NCBI RefSeq assembly: GCF_024436435.1 | Contig: NZ_JAFMZP010000001.1 | Location: 496,001-560,000, forward strand | DNA from: Desertivirga xinjiangensis | Lineage (GTDB): Bacteria; Bacteroidota; Bacteroidia; Sphingobacteriales; Sphingobacteriaceae | Direction: 5' to 3' | Length of the DNA: 64,000 bases | Shown: positions 56,297-64,000 of the stretch, in pieces | Layout: every line of letters starts with the position of its first letter | How positions within the stretch are numbered: position 1 is the first letter of the stretch | Made by a program: the position numbers and the translations under genes | The notes under the pieces: generated by a model | Database searches by the model: none | Seen by the model: only the letters and a program-made list of their open reading frames with translations | Told to the model about the DNA's origin: nothing

Positions 56297-57148
56297 ATGA
56301 GAAAGACAAATCTCCTGGCCTCCATGTTATTAATTGTAACAGGCCTCTATTCGTGTAAAGAAGAAGACAGTTCTTCTATGACATTTGAAAAGAACTTTCC
56401 GACCGAATCTATCACTCCCCCGGGGGTAGAGTGGGTGCTCGATGCAGCAAAGAGCGATGAGTTCGACAGTTTTGACAGCAATAAATGGACTGCTGCTCCT
56501 TTATGGTATTATGGAGGGGTGTCGGGAGCCTTACCCACAGGATTTGTTTATCGCCCTGAAAACACGGAAGTACGCGATGGTCTTGCACGCCTTTGGGCTA
56601 AGAAAGAGGATTATGCCAATAGACCTGACGAACCACGCCATTATACCGCTGGCTGCCTGAAATCCAAATTCGAGGTAGGTGGTAATACCTATATCGAGAT
56701 AAGAGCTAAAATGATCAAAGCTCCTGCAAATGTTTGTGCAGCAATCTGGCTGGGTGATGATCCAGTGCTGGAAAAAAATCCCAATATTGAAATTGACCTG
56801 CAGGAAACCAAATGGGCCAGGACTAAACCCCATCTCTTATTTACCAGTCTTCTTACCTGGCCTAAACCAGGTAATCTCAATACGGAGGCGATTTCTACAT
56901 CGTACTATTCTTCCTGGGATCTAGATGAGGACTTCCACTTGTATGGTGTGGAGCGCCGGGGCACAAAACTCAGGTTTTATTTTGATGGCGTAATGTACCG
57001 CGAATCGGATGTTTCAGCCACACCTGCTTATGTAACGCAGCTACGCCCGGTCATTTTAAGTATCGAAGGACATGCCGGACAGCCAGGGGATGCTGATCTG
57101 CCTGCAGACTTTCAAATTGACTGGGTACATGTTTATAATGTGAAGTAA
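56297..57148 (+). CDS. GH16-family glycoside hydrolase lipoprotein (second of two)
   Basis: A 283-residue lipoprotein (lipobox Cys20). The catalytic motif is N-I-E-I-D-L-Q-E with E165, D167 and E170. It is clearly a paralogue of the preceding protein: shared stretches include W-V-L-D-A-A-K-S-D-E-F, D-S-N-K-W-(S/T)-A-A-P-L-W-Y, C-A-A-I-W-L-G-D and Q-L-R-P-(V/L)-I-L-S-I-E-G-H-A. The regions between differ strongly, so the two may cut different linkages or chain lengths. GH35 begins 22 bases after its stop. Confidence 0.85.
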   Translation: MRKTNLLASMLLIVTGLYSCKEEDSSSMTFEKNFPTESITPPGVEWVLDAAKSDEFDSFDSNKWTAAPLWYYGGVSGALPTGFVYRPENTEVRDGLARLWAKKEDYANRPDEPRHYTAGCLKSKFEVGGNTYIEIRAKMIKAPANVCAAIWLGDDPVLEKNPNIEIDLQETKWARTKPHLLFTSLLTWPKPGNLNTEAISTSYYSSWDLDEDFHLYGVERRGTKLRFYFDGVMYRESDVSATPAYVTQLRPVILSIEGHAGQPGDADLPADFQIDWVHVYNVK

Positions 57149-57170
57149 AATAAAAAAGAAACAAACTTAG

Positions 57171-59054
57171 ATGATGATGAAAAGAATAATGTTTGCGGTA
57201 CTGGGATTAGTGCTGTTTTCAGGACTAACTGCAGAATTAAAAGCCCAGCAGGCTAAACAGCTACTGGGTGTTAAACACACTTTCGCATTAGGCGACTCTA
57301 CATTTCTACTCGATGGAAAGCCCTTACAAATGATTTCGGGGGAGATGCATTGCGCGCGCATCCCACGGGAGTATTGGCGCGACCGAATGAAAGCGGCAAA
57401 GGCGATGGGATTGAACACGATCGGTACCTATGTGTTCTGGAATGCGCATGAACCTGTGCAGGGTAAATATGATTTCAGCGGCAATAATGACATTGCTGAA
57501 TTTGTAAGGATTGCTGGCGAAGAAGGTTTGTGGGTAGTAATGCGTCCAAGTCCTTATGTATGTGCCGAATGGGAATTTGGCGGCTATCCCTGGTGGCTCC
57601 TGAAAGACAAAACGTTGAAGGTGCGTAGCAGGGACCCTAAGTTCCTGGATGCTTACAAGAAATATATTAACGAGCTGGCTAAGGAGCTGAAGCCTCTTCA
57701 GGTAACCCAGGGCGGCAATATACTGATGATCCAGATTGAAAATGAGTACGGCTCATACAGTAATGATAAAGTATATATGGACATCAACCGTAAGCTGTTC
57801 AGGGAAGCCGGTTTTGATGGTGTATTGTTTACTTGTGATGGAGCCCCGCAAATGCCGGCCGGTTATCTTCCGGGATATCTGCCAGCAGTAAATGGCCTGG
57901 ATAATGTGGCCGAGGTAAAGGAGCTGATCAAAAGACATCATAATGATAAAGGACCGTTCTATATAGCTGAGTGGTATCCCGGTTGGTTCGACAGCTGGGG
58001 CGGCAATAAACACCATGTGGTTTCGGCGCTGGAAAAAGCTAAAAAGCTAGACGAGGTGCTCGCAGCCGGGATATCTATAAATATGTATATGTTCCATGGC
58101 GGCACGACAAGAGACTTTATGAACGGAGCTAATTTTGATGATAAGCAGCCCTACTTGCCCCAAACTTCGAGTTACGACTATGATGCTCCCCTCGATGAGG
58201 CGGGTAATCCCACAGAAAAATTCAGGATCTTCCGGGAAGTGATTCAAAAACACCTTCCTGCAGGAACGGAATTGCCTGCTGTCCCGGCAAAGCGTAAAAC
58301 TATTGCAATAAACAACATCGCTTTAAATAGCTACAGTCCATTATTTGGAAATATTGGCAAGCCTGTAAAAAATGATCTTCCCTTAAGTTTCGAAGACCTT
58401 GACCAGGCTTATGGTATAGTGATGTATCGTACCAAATTAGGAAAGAACCCCTCTGGCTTGCTAAAGGTCAAACAATTGAGGGATTACGCTACCGTCTATG
58501 TGAACGGGAAACGTATAGGTGTTTTAGACAGGCGCTTAAAACTTGATTCTTTAAACCTTTCTGAAATCCCCTCTGATGCTGTTCTGGATATCATGGTAGA
58601 AAACAACGGAAGAGTTAATTATGGCCCTTATTTAACGGATAACAGGCATGGAATTACTGAATATGTGAGTTTAGATGGCGTAGAGCTCAAGGGCTGGGAA
58701 ATGTTCAAATTCCCCTTTACTGATCTTAAAGATTTTAAATTTTCTTCAAAAAGCCCTGCTAATGCTCCTGCTTTTTACAAAGGAACATTCAACCTGAACG
58801 AAACGGGCGATACTTATCTAGACATGCGTGCTTTCGGAAAAGGCTTTGTCTTTTTAAACGGCCATAACCTGGGTAAATATTGGGAGATCGGTCCTACACA
58901 AACCACCTATATTCCCGCCTGCTGGCTTAATAAGGGAAAGAACGAATTGGTTGTTTTTGATCAGCTAAGGAGCGGTCATAAAAACATTTCAACCCTTAAT
59001 GGACCAATCTTAGATCAACCCAGGGTAGCTGCATCAATCAAGTCGGAAAATTAA
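57171..59054 (+). CDS. GH35 beta-galactosidase
   Basis: A 627-residue secreted exo-enzyme (signal about 26 residues, ending L-K-A-Q). The barrel shows P-S-P-Y-V-C-A-E-W-E-F-G-G-Y-P-W-W-L, acid/base E192 in I-E-N-E-Y-G-S-Y, and nucleophile E267 in Y-I-A-E-W-Y-P-G-W. The C-terminal beta domains include F-L-N-G-H-N-L-G-K-Y-W. It releases terminal beta-galactose with retention and would process oligosaccharides made by the GH16 enzymes upstream. A Gfo/Idh-type gene follows 17 bases downstream. Confidence 0.93.
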   Translation: MMMKRIMFAVLGLVLFSGLTAELKAQQAKQLLGVKHTFALGDSTFLLDGKPLQMISGEMHCARIPREYWRDRMKAAKAMGLNTIGTYVFWNAHEPVQGKYDFSGNNDIAEFVRIAGEEGLWVVMRPSPYVCAEWEFGGYPWWLLKDKTLKVRSRDPKFLDAYKKYINELAKELKPLQVTQGGNILMIQIENEYGSYSNDKVYMDINRKLFREAGFDGVLFTCDGAPQMPAGYLPGYLPAVNGLDNVAEVKELIKRHHNDKGPFYIAEWYPGWFDSWGGNKHHVVSALEKAKKLDEVLAAGISINMYMFHGGTTRDFMNGANFDDKQPYLPQTSSYDYDAPLDEAGNPTEKFRIFREVIQKHLPAGTELPAVPAKRKTIAINNIALNSYSPLFGNIGKPVKNDLPLSFEDLDQAYGIVMYRTKLGKNPSGLLKVKQLRDYATVYVNGKRIGVLDRRLKLDSLNLSEIPSDAVLDIMVENNGRVNYGPYLTDNRHGITEYVSLDGVELKGWEMFKFPFTDLKDFKFSSKSPANAPAFYKGTFNLNETGDTYLDMRAFGKGFVFLNGHNLGKYWEIGPTQTTYIPACWLNKGKNELVVFDQLRSGHKNISTLNGPILDQPRVAASIKSEN

Positions 59055-59071
59055 AAGAATGATCATAGAAG

Positions 59072-60418
59072 ATGAACAGAAGAGATTTTGTAAGAAATAC
59101 TACAGTTGCGGCGGCCGGATTTAGTATTCTGCCTTCAAGCGTGTTATTTGCTAAAGACCGTGGCAAGCTTAGAATTGGAGTTATAGGAGTGGGCGGCCGG
59201 GGCAGACAACTGCTTCGAAGCATAACACCGAGGCAAGATTCAGAAGTTATTGCCGTATGCGATACTCAGGAAAGCTCATTAAAGGCCTGCCGGGAACAGT
59301 TTGTAAAGGCTGGAAAGAAACTTCCAAAAGAGTACACCGGCAGCGTGGATGCCTATAAAAAACTTCTTGAAAGAAAGGATATCGATGCCGTAATCATAGC
59401 TACTCCATGGCAATTTCATCGTGACCAGTCTATTGACGCCATGCGTGCCGGAAAATATGTCGGCTGTGAGGTGATAGCCGGATTAAGCGTTCAGGACCAC
59501 TGGGATATAGTGAATGTAAGTGAAGAAACGAAAATGCCGTACATGACACTTGAAAATGTTTGCTACCGCCGCGACGTGCTGGCGGTTCTTAACATGGTAA
59601 GGCAGAATGTTTTTGGCGAAATAGTACATCTGGAAGGTGGTTATCAGCACGATCTGCGGGGAGTGCTGTTTACAGGAAAAGCCGGAAGTGGCGAGGGTGC
59701 TGAGTATGGTGCTGAAGCTTCGGGTGAAGCACAGTGGCGTACTCAATTTAATATTGACAGGAACGGAGATATTTATCCTACCCATGGTGTTGGCCCCCTG
59801 ATGAACTATATTAGCATTAACCGCGGAAACAGGTTCACTAACCTGGTTTCTTTTGCTTCAAAGTCAAGGGGATTAAATGCTTACGTAGAAAAGGTTTCTC
59901 CCGGGCATCCTAATGCTAAGATCAATTTCAAAAATGGTGACATTGTCACTACCATGATCAATTGCGCAAACGGCGAAACGGTAACTTTAACACACGACAC
60001 GCATCTTCCGCGCCCGTATTCACTTGGTTTTAGGGTGCAGGGTACCGAAGGTATCTGGATGGATGTGGCTGAATCTATTTATGTAGAGGGTAAATCTAAG
60101 ACCTATGACGTATGGGACCCTGCAAAAGAATGGCTGGAAAAGTATGATCACCCTTTATGGAAGAAACATGAGAACGACGCTTTAGGTGCGGGACATGGCG
60201 GTATGGACTGGTTTGTGCTTAACGCTTTTATTGAAGCGGCAAAGCAAAAGAAACAGACCCCGATCGATGTGTATGATTCCATGACCATGAATGTGATCCT
60301 GCCCCTGTCAGAAAAGTCGATACTGGAAGGAAATAGCCCCCAGGATGTTCCTGATTTTACCAGAGGGAAATGGAGCAAGAGGAAAAATATTTTCGCTCTG
60401 GATGACAGTGGTTTATAA
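59072..60418 (+). CDS. Gfo/Idh/MocA-fold protein, GH109-like (NAD-dependent alpha-N-acetylgalactosaminidase-like)
   Basis: A 448-residue protein with a twin-arginine-like signal (M-N-R-R-D-F-V-R-N). The Rossmann region has G-V-I-G-V-G-G-R-G-R. Y-P-T-H-G-V-G-P-L-M-N-Y-I-S-I-N-R-G-N-R-F and the C-terminal D-V-P-D-F-T-R-G-K-W match the pattern of GH109 enzymes. These remove alpha-GalNAc using a bound NAD cofactor and are exported folded by the Tat route. A plain oxidoreductase cannot be excluded. It follows GH35 by 17 bases and precedes a secreted MBL-fold hydrolase. Confidence 0.72.
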   Translation: MNRRDFVRNTTVAAAGFSILPSSVLFAKDRGKLRIGVIGVGGRGRQLLRSITPRQDSEVIAVCDTQESSLKACREQFVKAGKKLPKEYTGSVDAYKKLLERKDIDAVIIATPWQFHRDQSIDAMRAGKYVGCEVIAGLSVQDHWDIVNVSEETKMPYMTLENVCYRRDVLAVLNMVRQNVFGEIVHLEGGYQHDLRGVLFTGKAGSGEGAEYGAEASGEAQWRTQFNIDRNGDIYPTHGVGPLMNYISINRGNRFTNLVSFASKSRGLNAYVEKVSPGHPNAKINFKNGDIVTTMINCANGETVTLTHDTHLPRPYSLGFRVQGTEGIWMDVAESIYVEGKSKTYDVWDPAKEWLEKYDHPLWKKHENDALGAGHGGMDWFVLNAFIEAAKQKKQTPIDVYDSMTMNVILPLSEKSILEGNSPQDVPDFTRGKWSKRKNIFALDDSGL

Positions 60419-60463
60419 ATAAAGTCAATATAAGTATGCCTTTCCCTTTTCACAGAGTATATT

Positions 60464-61735
60464 ATGGCCAAGTCTATTTACAATCTTTTTCTGATAGGTA
60501 TCACCCTGATAATCTTACCTGCCAAAAGCGTTGCGCAAACTGCTGATACTTTACTTCGCTGGAAAGAGGGGTATCTTGATATTCACCATTTCCATACCGG
60601 GCGTGGAAATGCCGCTTTTTTCATTTTTCCGGATGGCACAACCATGCTTGTCGACGCTGGGGAAATCGGGGAAAGCTTTGGTCCTGGACAAACACTTCAC
60701 ATTTCGCCGGCTTATCCTAACGATTCCCTGAGTGCCGGCGAATGGGTAGCTGCTTATATCCGGCAACTGATGCCAGAGGGGCGGAAGCCTGCTATCGATT
60801 ATGCATTGATCACTCATTTTCATGCAGACCATTACGGCAATGTCACAAGCACTTCAAAATGGTCGCCTTCTGGAAAATACCGATTATCTGGCATCACCGC
60901 AGTGGCTGAAAAGATTCCAGTGAAAAATCTCATAGACAGAGGTTTCCCCCTTTATGGTTTTCCTACTGACCTGAGAAAGCATTACGGCAGTGACAGTACT
61001 TTTTTTAATTATCTTTCCTTTGTTGAACATTCCACTCGGCAGGGAATGAAAGCCGATACCTTAAAGGTTGGGGCAACAGACCAGATAAAATTACTGAGAA
61101 AGTCAAGGAATTACCCAACTTTTAAAGTAAGGGGCATTAAATCGGGCGGATCATTGTGGGAAAGTAAAACAGACAAAACATACCAGTTACTCAAAGTTGA
61201 AGATATATTTCGCCAGGGCTGGTTTAATGAGAACCCGCTTAGTTTAGCTCTTAAGATAAGTTACGGAAAGTTCGATTATTTTACCGGGGGAGATAATACC
61301 GGTCTGGATAATTACGAAACTCCTCCCTGGTTTGACGTTGAAACACCAATGGCTGCATCTGTGGGTAAAGTGGAAGCCACTACATTTAATCATCACGGTA
61401 ACCGGGATGCGATGAATGAAAATTTCTTGAGAGGTCTGTCTGCAAAGGTTCTGATCCAGCAAACCTGGTGCTCAGATCATCCCGGTCAGGAGCTTGCGCA
61501 CCGCTTGGGCTCAAAAAGCATTTATCCCGGCAATCGCGATGTCTTTGCCACATATATTCATCCTGAAACCAAAGTTACCTATGGCTCCTGGTTCGTTAAT
61601 GCTTATAAAAGTATGGAAGGGCATGTATTATTAAGGGTATTGCCCGGAGGCGATCAGTTCCGGGTCATCATTGCTGACACAGTAAACGGACAGTTGAAGA
61701 TTAAGAACGGTTTTGGGCCGTATACCTCTGAGTAG
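60464..61735 (+). CDS. Periplasmic metallo-beta-lactamase-fold hydrolase
   Basis: A 423-residue protein with a signal peptide (ends A-Q-T near residue 25). The MBL metal site is L-I-T-H-F-H-A-D-H with H118, H120, D122 and H123. The N-terminal strand F-F-I-F-P-D-G-T-T-M-L-V-D-A-G and later A-T-T-F-N-H-H-G-N-R also fit the fold. The insert at about 150-280 is atypical. Its placement at the end of the GH16/GH35/GH109-like operon suggests it acts on the same glycan or on esters attached to it, but the reaction is unknown. Confidence 0.78.
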   Translation: MAKSIYNLFLIGITLIILPAKSVAQTADTLLRWKEGYLDIHHFHTGRGNAAFFIFPDGTTMLVDAGEIGESFGPGQTLHISPAYPNDSLSAGEWVAAYIRQLMPEGRKPAIDYALITHFHADHYGNVTSTSKWSPSGKYRLSGITAVAEKIPVKNLIDRGFPLYGFPTDLRKHYGSDSTFFNYLSFVEHSTRQGMKADTLKVGATDQIKLLRKSRNYPTFKVRGIKSGGSLWESKTDKTYQLLKVEDIFRQGWFNENPLSLALKISYGKFDYFTGGDNTGLDNYETPPWFDVETPMAASVGKVEATTFNHHGNRDAMNENFLRGLSAKVLIQQTWCSDHPGQELAHRLGSKSIYPGNRDVFATYIHPETKVTYGSWFVNAYKSMEGHVLLRVLPGGDQFRVIIADTVNGQLKIKNGFGPYTSE

Positions 61736-61749
61736 ATTGAACATGAACC

Positions 61750-61860
61750 GCAAATGCACTTAGTTACCACGGAGAACACGGAGAATTTACAAGACACAGA
61801 GTAATAGTAATATCTTCCGTATCTCCGGTGGCTTCCCTGCGCTGTTCTGTGGCTAGCCAA
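61750..61860. repeat. Imperfect dispersed-type repeat fragment
   Basis: CCACGGAGAACACGGAG (near 61769-61785) and an imperfect inverted counterpart with TGTTCTGTGG (61844-61853). This composition resembles dispersed intergenic repeats known from many bacteria. Only one copy is present in the window, so the assignment is tentative. Confidence 0.3.
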
Positions 61861-61876
61861 AAAAAATCCAATTCTC

Positions 61877-61906
61877 TTTGAATCTATCTATAAAATATTA
61901 AATTTG
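61877..61906 (+). promoter_or_regulatory. Bacteroidota-type promoter before the ECF sigma gene
   Basis: TTTG (61877-61880), 18 bases, then TAAATTTG (61899-61906), matching the -33/-7 consensus for the main sigma factor of Bacteroidota. The start codon of the sigma gene lies 66 bases after it. Confidence 0.55.
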
Positions 61907-61971
61907 TGTGCGGGCACTTTCAGTGAGTTGTTACCCATACGATATCATAGATAGCAAAAAGCCAATAACTT

Positions 61972-62556
61972 ATGAAAAGTTTTTTTAGTGCTGAACGAAC
62001 TTTAGAGAAGGGAAATAAAACTGTTTCATCATTAGCCTTTGAACAGCTGTTCTTAAGTTATTATGATCGCCTTGTTTATTTTGCCTGGCAGTTTATACAC
62101 GACAAAGAAACAGCCAGAGATATCGTTCAGGAAGCTTTTGTAAATTATTGGAAGTCGTTCGAATTTGACGCTCCTCCAGAAGTGCAGGGAAGAAATTTCC
62201 TTTATCTTACCGTAAAAAATGCCTGCCTGAAAATTATTCGCCACGACAAGGTGGTAGATAAACACAGGCAGATCCTTGATCCTGACCCCACCGAAGAAAG
62301 CTGTACGATAAATAAGATCATCAGGGCGGAAGTAAGCGGTGAAATATATCGCGCAATTGAAACTTTACCGGCTAGCTGTCGTCGTATTTCAAGAATGTGC
62401 TATCTGGAAGGTATGAAGAACCAGGAAATCGCCGACGAGCTGGGCATCTCAGTCAACACCGTAAAAACACAAAAACAACGGGCGCTTCAATTATTACGAC
62501 TGCGCCTTAACCCCGAGATCTTCATTTTGCTGATGTTGTACTTTACAAATGATTAA
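61972..62556 (+). CDS. ECF RNA polymerase sigma factor
   Basis: A 194-residue sigma factor. Region 2 has L-F-L-S-Y-Y-D-R-L-V-Y-F-A-W-Q-F-I-H-D-K-E-T-A-R-D-I-V-Q-E-A-F-V-N-Y-W. Region 4 has M-C-Y-L-E-G-M-K-N-Q-E-I-A-D-E-L-G-I-S-V-N-T-V-K-T-Q-K-Q-R-A. This form is typical of Bacteroidota sigma factors paired with FecR anti-sigma proteins. No FecR gene follows it here. It lies after PUL 3, whose FecR lacks an adjacent sigma, so pairing across the locus is possible. Confidence 0.93.
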   Translation: MKSFFSAERTLEKGNKTVSSLAFEQLFLSYYDRLVYFAWQFIHDKETARDIVQEAFVNYWKSFEFDAPPEVQGRNFLYLTVKNACLKIIRHDKVVDKHRQILDPDPTEESCTINKIIRAEVSGEIYRAIETLPASCRRISRMCYLEGMKNQEIADELGISVNTVKTQKQRALQLLRLRLNPEIFILLMLYFTND

Positions 62557-62629
62557 TAACTAGGTAAACGAAACATTCTCTCCTTCCGGTACAGTTACGA
62601 CGTTACAATTTGTAACATTTTTGAGAAAC

Positions 62630-62660
62630 TTGTGCATTCTTTTCATATACCTTACATTTG
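62630..62660 (+). promoter_or_regulatory. Bacteroidota-type promoter before the PAS sensor gene
   Basis: TTG (62630-62632), 20 bases, then TACATTTG (62653-62660), a full match to the Bacteroidota promoter pattern. The ATG of the PAS gene lies 18 bases after it, so the untranslated leader would be very short. Confidence 0.65.
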
Positions 62661-62678
62661 CGGGTTGAAGTTAACGCA

Positions 62679-64000
62679 ATGAATCTACCTGGGCAATCAT
62701 TAAATACCAGCCAGATACTGGATATATTAAATTTGTCAAAATTTCCGACAGCTATTTATACCAGCGAGGCTTTTATCATCGAAGAAGCCAACGAAGCAAT
62801 GCTGGCTCTATGGAAAAAAGACAAAAGCGTGATCGGTTTGCCATTAAAGGATGTGGTACCGGAATTCGTACATCAACCATTTACAGATCAGCTTGAAAAG
62901 GTCTGGCAATCGGGACAAGCCTTGTGTTTGAACGAAGTGCCGGTATATACCGCAGGAAAGTCAGTCAGCATTCGCTATTATGTTGTAGATTTTCAGCCTG
63001 TTAAGGACAATTCCGGCGAAGTGTTTGGCATATTACACACTGCAACAGAGGTTTTAAGGAAAGGCACGAATGGCCGGGACCACCACTCTGCTGACAATGC
63101 GTCGTTAGTTGATCCGAGTCTCAACGCATTTTTCTCCGCAAAAAACAGTACAGAGGAATCTCAGCATGATAGAGTGCGGCGGTTTTTTATGCAAGCCCCT
63201 GCCGGTATCTGTATTTTAGACGGTCCCGACTTTGTATTCGAGCTCGTGAATCCCTTATATCAACAGTTCTTTCCAGGCAGAGATCTTATGGGTAAGCCTA
63301 TTTTAGAAGCGCTTCCAGAACTCACAGGTAAGCCCGTATGGGATATCCTGCAGCGTGTTTATAAGACTGGAGAAACATTTGAAGGGAAGGAACTGCACGT
63401 TCCTCTAGCATATACAGTAGAAGGCAAGGTTGCCGACCGGTACTTTGACTTTATTTATCAGGCCAGGTTTGATGCACAGGATAATATTGACGGTATCCTG
63501 GTTTTTGTGATTGAAGTAACAGATAATGTATTAAACAGGCAAACAGTAGAAGAGAAAGAATCGAGTCTTCGTAGTCTGGTGATGGCCTCTCATTACGGTC
63601 TGATGATTTTAAAGGGGAAAGAAATGCGCATTGAAATTGTGAATCAGCAAATTGCGAATCTCTGGCAAAAAACTCTTCAGGATATCACTGGTAAAACATT
63701 ACTCGAGGTGCTTCCGGAATTGAAGGATCAACCTTTTCCTGCCTTATTGACTAACGTTTACCAAACGGGTAATGGATATGGCCAGGAAGAAGAAGTTCTT
63801 TACATCGAAACTGAAGAGGGTACAGTGAAAAAATATGTCAGTTTCTATTACGACCCTACCAGGGATGTTAATGGCAATGTTACAGGGGTTGTAGTTGCAT
63901 GTGAGGACGTTACCGAGAGAGTTAAATCAAGGGTGATGCTTCAGGATAGCTACGAGGAGCAACAAACCCTGAACGAAGAGCTTTCTTCAACCAATGAAGA
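62679..64000 (+). CDS. Multi-PAS sensor protein (probable histidine kinase), truncated at window end
   Basis: The frame from ATG 62679 is open to the window edge (440 codons). It holds at least three PAS domains: about residues 12-125 (P-T-A-I-Y-T-S-E-A-F-I-I-E-E-A-N), about 165-285 (P-A-G-I-C-I-L-D-G-P-D-F-V-F-E-L-V-N-P) and about 300-420 (G-L-M-I-L-K-G-K-E-M-R-I-E-I-V-N). A coiled-coil linker then begins (L-N-E-E-L-S-S-T-N-E-E). No signal or membrane segment is seen, so it is cytoplasmic. A kinase domain is expected beyond the window but is not visible. Confidence 0.85.
   Translation, partial: MNLPGQSLNTSQILDILNLSKFPTAIYTSEAFIIEEANEAMLALWKKDKSVIGLPLKDVVPEFVHQPFTDQLEKVWQSGQALCLNEVPVYTAGKSVSIRYYVVDFQPVKDNSGEVFGILHTATEVLRKGTNGRDHHSADNASLVDPSLNAFFSAKNSTEESQHDRVRRFFMQAPAGICILDGPDFVFELVNPLYQQFFPGRDLMGKPILEALPELTGKPVWDILQRVYKTGETFEGKELHVPLAYTVEGKVADRYFDFIYQARFDAQDNIDGILVFVIEVTDNVLNRQTVEEKESSLRSLVMASHYGLMILKGKEMRIEIVNQQIANLWQKTLQDITGKTLLEVLPELKDQPFPALLTNVYQTGNGYGQEEEVLYIETEEGTVKKYVSFYYDPTRDVNGNVTGVVVACEDVTERVKSRVMLQDSYEEQQTLNEELSSTNE

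Overview
The window is from a member of the Bacteroidota, most likely a Sphingobacteriaceae relative of Pedobacter or Mucilaginibacter (inference). The signs are three SusC/SusD glycan-uptake loci, FecR/ECF-sigma regulation, a hybrid two-component regulator with AraC output, type IX secretion (T9SS) C-terminal domains, many lipoproteins and Bacteroidota-type promoters (TTG, about 20 nt, then TAnnTTTG).

Layout. Positions 2-15432 form a first polysaccharide utilisation locus (PUL 1): the tail of an ECF sigma factor, a FecR anti-sigma factor, SusC, SusD, a DUF1735 plus discoidin-type surface lipoprotein, GH20, a GH5-like enzyme, two GH43 and a GH36-like enzyme. A LuxR-type PAS regulator faces it at 15586-16317. 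Positions 16318-21634 are accessory and poor in recognisable genes. They hold a nested-hairpin element, two genes of unknown role (the second with a DUF3738-like end), two very small proteins, a duplicated terminator, two tracts of degenerate short repeats, a DUF6266 protein and a chimeric T9SS protein.

Positions 21670-37494 are a galactan-type PUL (PUL 2): hybrid sensor/AraC regulator, glycerophosphodiesterase, SusC, SusD, a surface lipoprotein, GH53 endo-galactanase and GH2 beta-galactosidase. Both enzyme genes are broken in this sequence: GH53 has one frameshift, GH2 has an in-frame stop and a frameshift. A LytS/LytTR two-component pair (37545-39381) follows on the minus strand and shares a bidirectional terminator with GH2. 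Positions 39647-44828 hold a YceI lipoprotein, a DUF4397 lipoprotein, an unknown lipoprotein, an ECF sigma factor overlapping a membrane-anchored beta-barrel-like protein, and a secreted T9SS protein.

Positions 44972-61735 are a third PUL (PUL 3): FecR, SusC, SusD, a small lipoprotein, a GH123-like (DUF6067) enzyme, two tandem GH16, GH35, a GH109-like Gfo/Idh enzyme and a periplasmic metallo-beta-lactamase-fold hydrolase. The mix of GalNAc-type and galactose-type enzymes suggests a galactose/GalNAc-rich glycan (inference). An ECF sigma factor (61972) and a truncated PAS sensor protein (62679 to the window end) close the window.

The most unusual sequence features are the nested hairpin with two mutually exclusive pairings at 17170-17310, a 31-bp near-perfect palindrome that encodes the tails of two convergent genes (21616-21681), and a 90-bp palindromic repeat inserted in frame inside the GH123-like gene (52142-52231) with a relative at 44848-44897. 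I see no CRISPR array, no transposase, and no tRNA or rRNA gene.
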